DNA from: Albibacillus kandeliae
GTDB taxonomy: Bacteria; Pseudomonadota; Alphaproteobacteria; Rhodobacterales; Rhodobacteraceae
DNA length: 64,000 nt
NCBI RefSeq assembly: GCF_003116585.1
Contig: NZ_QEHM01000010.1
Location: 62,001-126,000 of the forward strand
Direction of reading: 5' to 3'
Shown here: one piece after another, positions 42,001 through 50,042 of the stretch
Position numbering within the stretch: the stretch's first letter is position 1
How the letters are laid out: each line of letters opens with the position of its first letter
Program-made: the position numbers and the translations under genes
Notes under the pieces: generated by a model
The model's database searches: none
What the model was told of the DNA's origin: nothing
The model's input: only the letters and a program-made list of their open reading frames with translations

Positions 42001-43254
42001 TTGAAGAAGAACGTACTCATCATTGGCGCCGGGGGCGTCGCCCAGGTCGTTGCGCACAAGTGTGCCCAGAACAACGACGTGCTGGGCGACCTCCACATCG
42101 CCAGCCGCACGGAATCGAAATGCGAGGCGATCATCGCCAGCGTGAACGCCAAGAACGCGATGAAGGTCGCGGGCGCCTTCACTGCCCACGCGGTCGACGC
42201 GACGGATTCCGAGGCGGTGGCCGCGCTGATCCGCGAGACCGGCGCGCAGATCGTGATCAACGTGGGCACCGCCTTCGTCAACATGCACGTCCTCGACGCC
42301 TGCATCGCGACCGGCGCCGCCTATATCGACACCGCGATCCATGAAGAGCCCGAGAAGATCTGCGAGACCCCGCCGTGGTACGCGAACTACGAATGGAAAA
42401 AGCGCGATCTCTGCACCGAGAAGGGCGTGACCGCCATCCTCGGCGCCGGTTTCGACCCGGGTGTCGTGAACGCCTATGCGCGCTATGCCATCGACCAGAT
42501 GGACGAAGTGAAGAGCATCGACATCGTCGACATCAACGCCGGGAACCACGGCAAGTACTTCGCGACGAACTTCGACCCCGAGATCAACTTCCGCGAGTTC
42601 ACCGGCGTGGTCTACTACTGGGAAGACCAGCAGTGGAAGGAGACGACCATGTTCGCCTCGGGCCACACCTGGGATCTGCCGGTCGTCGGCCCGTCGCAGG
42701 CCTATCAGTCGGGCCATGACGAGGTGCATTCGCTTGCCACCAACTATCCGCAGGCCGACGTGCGCTTCTGGATGGGCTTTGGCGATCACTACATCAACGT
42801 CTTCACCGTTCTGAAGAACATCGGCCTGCTGTCCGAGCAGCCGGTGGTGACCGCCGAAGGTCAGGAAGTGATCCCGCTGAAGGTGGTCAAGGCCTGCCTG
42901 CCGGATCCGGCCAGCCTCGCGCCGAACTACACCGGCAAGACCTGCATCGGCGACCTGGTGAAGGGCACGAAGGACGGCAAGGACATCGAGCTCTTCGTCT
43001 ACAACGTGGCCGACCACAAGGAAGCCTACGAGGAAGTGGGCAGCCAGGGCATCTCCTACACCGCAGGGGTGCCGCCCGTCGCCGCGGCGATGCTGGTGGC
43101 CACCGGCGAGTGGGATGCGAAGACCATGAAGAACGTCGAGGAACTGGACCCCAAGCCGTTCTTCACCCTGCTCGATCGCATCGGCCTGCCGACCCGCGTG
43201 GTCAAGGGCGGCCTCGGCGGCGAAGACATGGCCTGGACCGACTACCAGGGCTGA
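42001..43254 (+). CDS. Carboxynorspermidine/carboxyspermidine dehydrogenase (saccharopine dehydrogenase family)
   Basis: A 417-residue member of the saccharopine dehydrogenase family. The NAD(P) loop GAGGVAQ is at 9-15 and the family-typical GAGFDPG lies in the middle, with LGAGFDPGVVNAYA followed by the long substrate domain. Together with the decarboxylase it would condense putrescine (or diaminopropane) with aspartate semialdehyde to the carboxy-polyamine and complete the alternative spermidine pathway. It starts with TTG 42001, a rare choice that, with the hairpin just upstream, suggests deliberately low or regulated expression. The 82-bp gap to the decarboxylase contains the hairpins described separately. 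Confidence 0.9.
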   Translation: MKKNVLIIGAGGVAQVVAHKCAQNNDVLGDLHIASRTESKCEAIIASVNAKNAMKVAGAFTAHAVDATDSEAVAALIRETGAQIVINVGTAFVNMHVLDACIATGAAYIDTAIHEEPEKICETPPWYANYEWKKRDLCTEKGVTAILGAGFDPGVVNAYARYAIDQMDEVKSIDIVDINAGNHGKYFATNFDPEINFREFTGVVYYWEDQQWKETTMFASGHTWDLPVVGPSQAYQSGHDEVHSLATNYPQADVRFWMGFGDHYINVFTVLKNIGLLSEQPVVTAEGQEVIPLKVVKACLPDPASLAPNYTGKTCIGDLVKGTKDGKDIELFVYNVADHKEAYEEVGSQGISYTAGVPPVAAAMLVATGEWDAKTMKNVEELDPKPFFTLLDRIGLPTRVVKGGLGGEDMAWTDYQG

Positions 43255-43261
43255 TACGGAT

Positions 43262-43284
43262 CGGGGCGGCCAAGGGCCGCCCCG
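43262..43284. terminator. Strong terminator hairpin between convergent genes
   Basis: CGGGGCGGCC (43262-43271) pairs perfectly with GGCCGCCCCG (43275-43284) around a 3-nt loop, followed by TCTGTTCTC. It lies 7 bp after the dehydrogenase stop and 25 bp from the end of the convergent hydrolase gene, so it probably terminates both. Confidence 0.75.
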
Positions 43285-43308
43285 TCTGTTCTCAAGCCGC
43301 GGGGTTTC

Positions 43309-44250
43309 TCACCCTTTGCGCACCACGGTGTTCGTCAGGGTTCCGATCCCGTCGACCGTCAGCTCCACCACGTCACCATCCGCAAGGAACTCGAAGCGCT
43401 CGAGTCCGCAACCGTCGTCGACGGTGCCGCCGCCGATGATCTCCCCGGCGTGCAAGGTTTCGGCATTCGAGATAAAGGCGATCATGTCCTCGTACCCGTG
43501 GAGCATTTCGCCGAGGCGGCTGTCGGTCACGGTGCGCCCGTTGATCTTTGCCACGCAGCGGAGCTCGCGATAGTCCGCGATCTCGTCGGTGGTCACGATC
43601 CACGGGCCAAAGACGTTGCCCGCGTCAAAGCTCTTGCCCTTGGCAGGCCCGAGCATGCCCTGCATCTCGCGCAACTGGGCGTCGCGGGCCGAGAAGTCGT
43701 TGAAGATGGTAAAGCCAAAGACATGATCCATCGCATCGGCAGCCGCGATATCGCGCCCGCCCTTGCCGATGACGACAGCCACCTCCAGTTCGTAATCCAT
43801 GTAATCGGAATAGCCCGGCCAGACGATCTGGTCGCCGTTCCCTGCCACGCTGAAGCGGTTGGTGATGTAGAAGATCGGCTGCGCCTTGTAGATATCCGGA
43901 ACGCTGCCCTCGGCTGGTCCGGGGTCGCTCTCGCCCGCCAGAACCGCCGCAAGGCGACGCATCCCGACCGGAGCATGGGCGATGTGCCGTGGCGCGGTCG
44001 AGGCATCGCGGATCTGCGGCGGGCACGGCAGCGGCGCCAGAAGGCGCACCTTGGACACGGGCACGGTCACCTCTGCCGCGTCGAGCGCACGGCGCGCGGT
44101 GGCAAGCCCGGCGCTCCCCGCCTCGATCAGGGACTGCATGTCGGCCAGCTCCGGCAGGCCGGTCGAGGTCAGGCACACGAGGGTCTGGCCGTCACCCATA
44201 AGGGCGCCGAGCCGGTGGCCCTTGCCACCGTCGAATGTTGCAAGTTTCAT
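43309..44250 (-). CDS. Fumarylacetoacetate hydrolase family protein
   Basis: A 313-residue FAH-fold hydrolase/decarboxylase. The metal-binding acids are visible as E154 and E156 (YELEVAVVIG) and D185 (NDFSARD), with the catalytic FSARDAQ loop and the N-terminal cap domain (MKLATFDGGKGHRLGAL). It likely cleaves a C-C bond in, or decarboxylates, a 2-hydroxy/oxo acid made during breakdown of a ring compound. ATG 44250 has AAGGAG upstream; the longer frame overlaps the cyclase gene. It is last in a minus-strand operon with a cyclase-family hydrolase and a TRAP importer. Confidence 0.9.
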   Translation of the reverse strand: MKLATFDGGKGHRLGALMGDGQTLVCLTSTGLPELADMQSLIEAGSAGLATARRALDAAEVTVPVSKVRLLAPLPCPPQIRDASTAPRHIAHAPVGMRRLAAVLAGESDPGPAEGSVPDIYKAQPIFYITNRFSVAGNGDQIVWPGYSDYMDYELEVAVVIGKGGRDIAAADAMDHVFGFTIFNDFSARDAQLREMQGMLGPAKGKSFDAGNVFGPWIVTTDEIADYRELRCVAKINGRTVTDSRLGEMLHGYEDMIAFISNAETLHAGEIIGGGTVDDGCGLERFEFLADGDVVELTVDGIGTLTNTVVRKG

Positions 44251-44261
44251 GTCGGTCTCCT

Positions 44262-45032
44262 TCAGTCCCGGATGATGGCGACCGGGCGGCACCAGCCGGC
44301 CGAGGCACCCTTGATCTTGACGGGAAAACACTGCACCTCGAAGCCGGTGGCTGGCAGGTCCTCGAGGTTGGCAAGCTTCTCCATGTGGCAATAGGCGCGG
44401 TCCATGCCCGCCCGGTGGCCCTCCCAGATGAACGAGGGATCGCCGGTTTCCGCCACCTTCTTCGCGGTATGCACAAAGGGCGCATCCCAGCTCCACGCAT
44501 CGGTGCCGCAGACCCGCATCCCCCGCTCGGTCATCCAGTTGGTGGCCGCACGACCGATACCGCAGCCGCTCGGCACATACTTCGCCGTCCCGTAGTGGGC
44601 CGCGGCGGCGGTGTTCACCAGAACGATGTCCCCCGGTTGCAGCTCATGCCCGATGCGGTCGAACTCGGCTTCGACCTCCTCCGGCGTCACGACATGACCG
44701 TCCGGCAAGGCGCGGAAGTCGAGCTTGACGCCCCGCCCGATGCACCATTCCAGAGGCACTTCGTCGATGGTGATCGCACGCTGCCCACCGTCCATGGTGG
44801 AGTGATAGTGATAGGGCGCATCGAGATGCGTGCCGTTGTGCGTCGAGAGCATCACCTGCTCCACCGCCCAACCTTCGCCGCCGGGCAGACCATCGCGGGT
44901 CACGCCGGGGAAGAAGCCAAGGATCTGGTCGGCGGTTTCCTGGTGATTGAAGTAGGTGATCTTGGGCGCAAGCCCCGGCGGATCGGCGTATTCGGTGTTT
45001 TCCAGCGGTCGAGCGAGATCGATCAGGCGCAT
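44262..45032 (-). CDS. Cyclase-family (kynurenine formamidase-like) metal-dependent hydrolase
   Basis: A 256-residue protein of the cyclase/kynurenine-formamidase family. The defining zinc motif HNGTHLDAPYH is at residues 65-75. Members hydrolyse formamides or open cyclic amides/lactones. ATG 45032 has AAAGGA upstream. It lies 11 bp before the FAH-family gene and 13 bp after the TRAP large permease, so ring or amide opening of the imported compound followed by FAH-type cleavage is a reasonable reading. The substrate is unknown. Confidence 0.9.
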   Translation of the reverse strand: MRLIDLARPLENTEYADPPGLAPKITYFNHQETADQILGFFPGVTRDGLPGGEGWAVEQVMLSTHNGTHLDAPYHYHSTMDGGQRAITIDEVPLEWCIGRGVKLDFRALPDGHVVTPEEVEAEFDRIGHELQPGDIVLVNTAAAAHYGTAKYVPSGCGIGRAATNWMTERGMRVCGTDAWSWDAPFVHTAKKVAETGDPSFIWEGHRAGMDRAYCHMEKLANLEDLPATGFEVQCFPVKIKGASAGWCRPVAIIRD

Positions 45033-45045
45033 GGGGTGTCCTTTC

Positions 45046-46347
45046 TCAGCGGCCCAGCAGGCCGGTTGCAATTTGGGGGATGAAGATCAGCGCCACCAGC
45101 GACAGCGCCATGATCAGGGCAAACGGCGCCGCACCGCGGAACACCTCGCCCAGCGTGATACCCGTATCCTTCAGCGTGGCGTGCACCACGAAGACCGAAA
45201 GGCCGAGCGGTGGCGTCAGCAGACCGACCTCGACCGCCAGAACGGTGATCAGCCCGAAGTGCACGATGTCGATCCCCATCTGCTGGGTCACCGGGTAGGC
45301 CAGCGGCACCGTGACCAGCATGATGGAAGAACTGTCCAGCACGGTGCCCAGCAACACCAGCAGGCCGGCAAAGAGCAGCAGGAAGCCGACCGGCCCGATA
45401 CCCGAACCGATGGCAGCCTCGGTGATCGACGCGGGCAGGCCCGAGTAGGCCAGCATCCGGCTGTAGATGGAGGCCCCGATGATCAGGAAGCAGACCGCCG
45501 CCGTGATGTGCCCCGTCTGCACCGCGATCCGCCACGCCGCGCGCGGCCCGATGCGGCGCAGCAAGACGCCGATGATCAGCGCGGCCGCGGCCCCCACGGC
45601 CCCGGCCTCGGTCGGGGTGAAGAACCCGAGGTAGATACCCGACAGCACCAGCGTGGCGAGGGCAAAGACCGGCAGGATGTTCCAGACCGGGGTCCGCTCG
45701 TCGTGTTCAGGACCCTTGATGCCGTCGAACAGGTTGGGGCGGGCAATGCCCAGACCACTCAGGTACAGGATATAGGCAGCCGTCAGCAGCAGCCCGGGCC
45801 CGATGCCCCCGATGAACAGGTCCCCGATGGAAGAATCCGTCAGGATCGCGAAGAGGATCAGCAGCAGCGACGGCGGAATAAGCATCCCGAGCACCGAGGA
45901 GCCTGCAACCACGCCGACCGCGATGCTGCGGTTGGTTCCGGCGCGTACCATCTCGGGCACGGCGACCTTCGAGAACACGGCAGCGGAGGCGATGGAGATA
46001 CCGGTGATCGCCGCGAAGACCGCGTTCGACAGCACGGTTGCCACGCCAAGCCCGCCGCGCCAACGCCGCAGACCGCGCGAGATCACGGCGAAGGTATCCC
46101 GCCCCATGCCGCTCTCCGACACGGCGAGACCCATCAGTACGAACAGGGGCACGACCCCGAAGGTGTAATCGGCGATACTGTCCGTGGCCGCGAGAGCGAC
46201 GAAGTTCATCGCGAGCTTGAACTTGCCCGTGATCGCCCAGACCCCGAAGAGGGAGACACCGGCCAGCGCGATGGCCACGTGAATCCCGGCATAGATGGCA
46301 ATCGCGATCGCGATCAGCGACAGGTAGCCGACGGTGATTGGATCCAT
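45046..46347 (-). CDS. TRAP transporter large permease (DctM-like)
   Basis: A 433-residue membrane protein with about 12 helices and DctM motifs (FGVVPLFVLMGLAVSESGMGRDTF, ITGISIASAAVFSKVAVPEM, FFTPTEAGAVGAAAALI). ATG 46347 begins 2 bp after the small-permease stop; the extended frame upstream reads across that gene. It is the channel of the fourth TRAP system, encoded between its partner subunits and the two hydrolases. Confidence 0.92.
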   Translation of the reverse strand: MDPITVGYLSLIAIAIAIYAGIHVAIALAGVSLFGVWAITGKFKLAMNFVALAATDSIADYTFGVVPLFVLMGLAVSESGMGRDTFAVISRGLRRWRGGLGVATVLSNAVFAAITGISIASAAVFSKVAVPEMVRAGTNRSIAVGVVAGSSVLGMLIPPSLLLILFAILTDSSIGDLFIGGIGPGLLLTAAYILYLSGLGIARPNLFDGIKGPEHDERTPVWNILPVFALATLVLSGIYLGFFTPTEAGAVGAAAALIIGVLLRRIGPRAAWRIAVQTGHITAAVCFLIIGASIYSRMLAYSGLPASITEAAIGSGIGPVGFLLLFAGLLVLLGTVLDSSSIMLVTVPLAYPVTQQMGIDIVHFGLITVLAVEVGLLTPPLGLSVFVVHATLKDTGITLGEVFRGAAPFALIMALSLVALIFIPQIATGLLGR

Positions 46348-46349
46348 GG

Positions 46350-46886
46350 TCAGACGCCCTGGTGTTTCTTTAATTCGGTTACGGCGGCCAGCAGGAAGGA
46401 CACCGTCAGAAGGGCAGAGCCGAGCACGATCAGGAACAGGAACGGCCAGACCGGCAGGGTGAAATGTCCCTGGATCCCCTCCATTTCGCCCCGCTCGTAG
46501 GCGCGGACCACCTTGGGCCAGACCGCCCAGGCCAGCGTCGCGGCAAAGGCCGCCCCGCACAGCTGCGCAATCAGGTCCATCGCCAGTCCGGCCCGGGGCC
46601 AGCGGCTCCGCACCATCCCGAGGATCCCGTCCGAACGGATCATCTCGCCCTTACGGTGGGTATGCGCGATCTGCAGGAACACGATGCCCACGATGGAGTA
46701 CTTCACCATCTCCGGAACACCCGCGATGGGGTGGCCCATCGTTTCACGGCCAAGGATGTCGCAGACGATCAGGACCATGAGGCCCAGGATCCAGAGGGTC
46801 GCCACGACGTTGGCGGCCCCCATGACGGCATCCGCGGCCCGGTCGAGGCGCCCACGCGCCCCGGCCGTCGCAGTCACCGGTGTCAT
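46350..46886 (-). CDS. TRAP transporter small permease (DctQ-like)
   Basis: A 178-residue, four-helix membrane protein. Typical DctQ features are the first helix ANVVATLWILGLMVLIVCDI followed by GRETMGHPIAGVPEMVKYSIV and the second helix leading into HTHRKGEMIRSD. ATG 46886 overlaps the binding-protein stop by four bases (ATGA), so the three TRAP subunits are co-translated in the order binding protein, small, large permease. Confidence 0.9.
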   Translation of the reverse strand: MTPVTATAGARGRLDRAADAVMGAANVVATLWILGLMVLIVCDILGRETMGHPIAGVPEMVKYSIVGIVFLQIAHTHRKGEMIRSDGILGMVRSRWPRAGLAMDLIAQLCGAAFAATLAWAVWPKVVRAYERGEMEGIQGHFTLPVWPFLFLIVLGSALLTVSFLLAAVTELKKHQGV

Positions 46887-47947
46887 TCGGCCGACCAGTC
46901 CCGCGGCAGCGAAACGCCGGCATCCTTGAGATGGCCCATGTAGGTGGTCAGCACCTCGGTGCCGGGCAGGCCCTTGCCGTCGAGGTCCTTGGCCCAGTCC
47001 ATCGCCACGTTCGGCAGGGTGGTCGCCCACTTGCTGCGCTCATCCTCCGAGAGTTCGCTGATCTTCGCGCCGCCCTCTTCCATCGCCTTGAAGGCACCCG
47101 CGACCCGAACCTCGAGTCCCTGGCGATAGGCGCTTGCAAAGACACTGGCCCCCTTGCGCAGCGCATCCTGCACCACCGGATCCTGCTCGTCGAACCAGCT
47201 CTTCTTGGCCACGATGCCGCCAGCGAACTGCGCGCCAAAGTGCACGCGGGTCACGTAGGGAGCCACTTCATGGAGCTTGGCCGCCGCTGCTGCGGTCGGG
47301 AAGACGATGACGCCCTCGGCCACGCCGGTCTGGATGTCGTTGTAGTAGGTCGTCAGGTTGCCCGAGACGCCCACCGCGCCGGTATCCTTCAACCAGTTCA
47401 CCGCGGGCCCGGGCGCGTTGATCTTGCGGCCCTGCAGATCGGCGAGTCCGGTCACGGGAAAGGTCGTCATCAACAGGTAGTCTTCCAGCCCGAAGCCGCC
47501 GCCGAGATACTCGAGGTCGAGATCTTCCCAGAGTTTGCGCATCGCCGGGATTTCTTCGTGCATTCCGTCCACCGTCGACAGGACAAGGTCGACATCCGGC
47601 GAGCCGAAGGGCGTGACATAGGTGACGTTCTGCAGGCTCAGAAGCGAAGGCTCGAACAGCGAGGACACGATCCCGACCTGCGCCAGCCCGTCTTCCATCG
47701 CCTCCATCTCGCCGCCGACCTTGGCCAGCGTACCGCCATAGGCCTCGGTCCAGCTGATGCTAAAGTCGGTGCCTTCCAGCGCCTTGTTGACCGCCGGGAT
47801 ATAGGCCTCGGACAGGGTCTTGACCCACAGGAACACCGGCGGGTGGCCGGCAACCGCCGTCACGTCCAACTCTTCGGCCTGCAGGCCGGGTGCATAAGAC
47901 ATCGTTGCCGCCAGCGCGCAGCCGGCCAGCATTCTACCGAAATTCAT
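46883..47947 (-). CDS. TRAP transporter substrate-binding protein (DctP family)
   Basis: A 354-residue periplasmic binding protein with signal peptide MNFGRMLAGCALAATMSYAP and mature start near AEELDVTAVAGHPPVF. The LADLQGRKINAPGPAVNWLKDTGAV segment is the usual substrate-contact region, though the position often held by an arginine reads asparagine/alanine (KINAPG). A ligand other than a simple carboxylate is therefore possible. ATG 47947 follows GGAGGAG. It is the first gene of the operon and is divergent from a TetR gene across a short region that holds a palindrome. Confidence 0.88.
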   Translation of the reverse strand: MNFGRMLAGCALAATMSYAPGLQAEELDVTAVAGHPPVFLWVKTLSEAYIPAVNKALEGTDFSISWTEAYGGTLAKVGGEMEAMEDGLAQVGIVSSLFEPSLLSLQNVTYVTPFGSPDVDLVLSTVDGMHEEIPAMRKLWEDLDLEYLGGGFGLEDYLLMTTFPVTGLADLQGRKINAPGPAVNWLKDTGAVGVSGNLTTYYNDIQTGVAEGVIVFPTAAAAAKLHEVAPYVTRVHFGAQFAGGIVAKKSWFDEQDPVVQDALRKGASVFASAYRQGLEVRVAGAFKAMEEGGAKISELSEDERSKWATTLPNVAMDWAKDLDGKGLPGTEVLTTYMGHLKDAGVSLPRDWSAE

Positions 47948-48014
47948 CAGGAACTCCTCCCCGTTGCGCCGAAGCCCAAGCTCCGGCATTCTCTCCTCGA
48001 AACAAACTATCTGT

Positions 48015-48024
48015 ACGTACGTAT
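48015..48024. promoter_or_regulatory. TACGTACGTA palindrome, probable TetR operator
   Basis: A perfect 10-bp palindrome, 67 bp before the TRAP binding-protein start and 58 bp before the proposed TetR start. The flanking bases (TATCTG and TATAAAAAG) are AT-rich and promoter-like. Confidence 0.5.
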
Positions 48025-48082
48025 AAAAAGTCAATCCTCGGACTTCGCCACCTCGTCCGAAAACGTCCCGGAGACCCAAGGC

Positions 48083-48769
48083 TTGCCGCAACCGCTTGAA
48101 AACCCTGAGACATCACGCTCCACCGACGGGCGACTCGCGCGTGGCGAAGCCACCCGGGACAGGGTTCTCGATGCCGCCGAGAGGTGCTTTGCCGCCAACG
48201 GATTCGCCGCGGTGACCATTCGTCAGATCGCCCGCGAAGCGGGAGTCACGCTCGGCGTTGTCGGCTTTCATGGCGGATCGAAGGATGAACTCTTCGGCAC
48301 CGTCCTTGCCCGCCGGACGGACACGCTGAACGCGCTCCGCACCGAGGCGCTGGCCGAACTCAAGGCCGGGGGCGCGTTTACCATCCGGGATCTGGTGGAT
48401 GCCTACCTCGCGCCCTACCTGCAGATCGCCTCGCGCGGAGATCCGCAGTGGCGCGCCTATGCGCAGCTGATCGCGCGTATCGTGTCGGACGACCAGTACT
48501 ACCCACAGGTCCGCGATCTCTACGACCCGGTCGCCAGGACCTATATCGACGAGATCCGACGCCTGCGCCCCGCTGCCAGCGCCGAGGCGCTTGCCACGGT
48601 CCTGACCCTTACCGTGTCCTCTATGCTCTCGATCGTCGCCAGCCGGGTCCGGATCGAGGGGCTCTCCGGAAAACCCGCAGGCGACAGCCCGCTGGATTAC
48701 CGAACGATCCTCGTCGATTTTTGCACGGGCGGCATCGAAAAGGCCCTGCCTCCGAATGAGGCATCTTGA
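48083..48769 (+). CDS. TetR/AcrR family transcriptional regulator
   Basis: A TetR-type regulator of about 228 residues with helix-turn-helix FAAVTIRQIAREAGVTLGVV (about 40-60) and a C-terminal helical domain (YAQLIARIVSDDQYYPQVRDLYDP). The start is uncertain. No ATG lies near, and I take TTG 48083, which has GGAG nine bases upstream and begins close before the DNA-binding domain; the frame stays open far upstream only because it is antisense to the TRAP gene. It is divergent from the TRAP/cyclase/FAH operon and probably represses it through the palindrome at 48015-48024. Confidence 0.82.
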   Translation: MPQPLENPETSRSTDGRLARGEATRDRVLDAAERCFAANGFAAVTIRQIAREAGVTLGVVGFHGGSKDELFGTVLARRTDTLNALRTEALAELKAGGAFTIRDLVDAYLAPYLQIASRGDPQWRAYAQLIARIVSDDQYYPQVRDLYDPVARTYIDEIRRLRPAASAEALATVLTLTVSSMLSIVASRVRIEGLSGKPAGDSPLDYRTILVDFCTGGIEKALPPNEAS

Positions 48770-48807
48770 GACAGCAATGTAACGGATTCTGAGACGAAAG
48801 AAGGCAA

Positions 48808-48827
48808 GGCAGCCGACATGGGCTGCC
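48808..48827. terminator. Hairpin between convergent TetR and VOC genes
   Basis: GGCAGCC (48808-48814) pairs with GGCTGCC (48821-48827) across a 6-nt loop, followed by CTGTCTCC. It lies in the 81-bp convergent gap and may terminate both genes; the T-run is poor. Confidence 0.45.
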
Positions 48828-48850
48828 CTGTCTCCGCGCCGGTTCGGAGG

Positions 48851-49333
48851 CTAGTCGCCTCGGCGCGCACGTTCGATCGCGGTAACGTCGATCTTGCCCA
48901 TCTCCATCATGGCCTCGAACGATCGCCTGGCTTCGTCGCCGCCAGCAGCGAGCGCTTCCATCAGGACCCGAGGTGTGATCTGCCACGAAATGCCCCACTT
49001 GTCCTTGCACCAGCCGCAGGCGCTCTCCTGCCCGCCGTTGCCGACAATCGCGTTCCAGTAGCGGTCGGTTTCCTCCTGATCCTCGGTCGAGACCTGAAAC
49101 GAGAACGCCTCGCTGTGGTGAAACGTATCGCCCCCGTTCAGGCCAAGGCAGGGGATGCCCAGCACCTTGAACTGAACGGTCAGCACGTCCCCGGCCTTGC
49201 CCGAGGGATAGTCCGCTGGCGCGCGATGCACCCCCGTGACCTCACTGTCCGGAAACACCCCGGCATAGAAACGCGCGGCGTCCTCCGCCTCGCTCTCGTA
49301 CCAGAGACAGACGGCGTTCTTCGGAATCGTCAT
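48851..49333 (-). CDS. VOC family protein (PhnB/3-demethylubiquinone methyltransferase-like)
   Basis: A 160-residue protein with the vicinal-oxygen-chelate fold as seen in PhnB-like proteins: an N-terminal beta-alpha unit (NAVCLWYESEAEDAARFYAGVFPDSEV), FKVLGIPCLGLNGG and CGWCKDKWGISWQITPRVL near the end. Members bind a metal or small molecules and many have no defined reaction. It is last in a three-gene minus-strand group with a glutathione S-transferase and a DUF1428 protein, which suggests a detoxification or stress role. Confidence in function is low, in the family high. Confidence 0.85.
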   Translation of the reverse strand: MTIPKNAVCLWYESEAEDAARFYAGVFPDSEVTGVHRAPADYPSGKAGDVLTVQFKVLGIPCLGLNGGDTFHHSEAFSFQVSTEDQEETDRYWNAIVGNGGQESACGWCKDKWGISWQITPRVLMEALAAGGDEARRSFEAMMEMGKIDVTAIERARRGD

Positions 49334-49367
49334 GATTTACTTAACCTTCCTACAGATCTGCTCGGGG

Positions 49368-50042
49368 TCAGGCCGGGCTCGCCACGGCACGCGCCTCATC
49401 CGCCGCAGTCCAATGTGCCATGTGATCGGCCATCGCCCGTTTGAACGCCGGCCGCCCGGTTCCGCGCCGTACAAAGGCGCCAAGCTCCGGGCACTCTGTC
49501 AGCATGCCCTCGGCATCGAGGACCCGCAGAACGTCGATCATGGCGAGGTCCCCCACACTGAACTCCCCGGCGAGCCACTCCTTCTTCGAGACGACGTTTT
49601 CGAGGGCGGCGAGTCGCGTCGCCAGCCCCTCGCGGGCGTGAGCGATGACAGCCGGAGCCGGGACCGGACCGAAGACCTCCGGCATCCGTTCGGCGAGGAC
49701 AAGGTTTATCCAATGGGAACCCGCCACCTCGATCGTGTTCAGGGCGGCGAACACCCATTGCGCCACTTCGGCCTTGCGCGCCTCGGGCAGAAGCGCGGTG
49801 CCCTCGGCAAGATGCATCATGATCGCCCCGCTCTCGAACAGCGTCATGCCGTCGTCCTGAATGACCGGAACCTGCGCGAAGGGCTGCATGGCGCGATGCG
49901 CATCGCTCTTGGGCTGGGTCGGGACAGTCTTGACCTGATAGTCCCTCCCCAGCTCTTCCAGAATCCAGCGCACCCGAATGTCGCGCACGAAGCCGCGCGG
50001 GAACTCCGGCAGCCAGTCATAGGTGTAGAGAGTCAGTGTCAT
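49368..50042 (-). CDS. Glutathione S-transferase family protein
   Basis: A 224-residue glutathione S-transferase. The N-terminal thioredoxin-like domain contains the conserved QVPVIQDDGMTLFESGAIMMHL (cis-Pro and glutathione gamma-glutamyl site), and the C-terminal helical domain contains FSVGDLAMIDVLRVL with the usual N-capping region. It would conjugate or reduce electrophiles using glutathione in the cytoplasm. ATG 50042 overlaps the DUF1428 gene stop by four bases. Its substrate is unknown. Confidence 0.9.
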   Translation of the reverse strand: MTLTLYTYDWLPEFPRGFVRDIRVRWILEELGRDYQVKTVPTQPKSDAHRAMQPFAQVPVIQDDGMTLFESGAIMMHLAEGTALLPEARKAEVAQWVFAALNTIEVAGSHWINLVLAERMPEVFGPVPAPAVIAHAREGLATRLAALENVVSKKEWLAGEFSVGDLAMIDVLRVLDAEGMLTECPELGAFVRRGTGRPAFKRAMADHMAHWTAADEARAVASPA

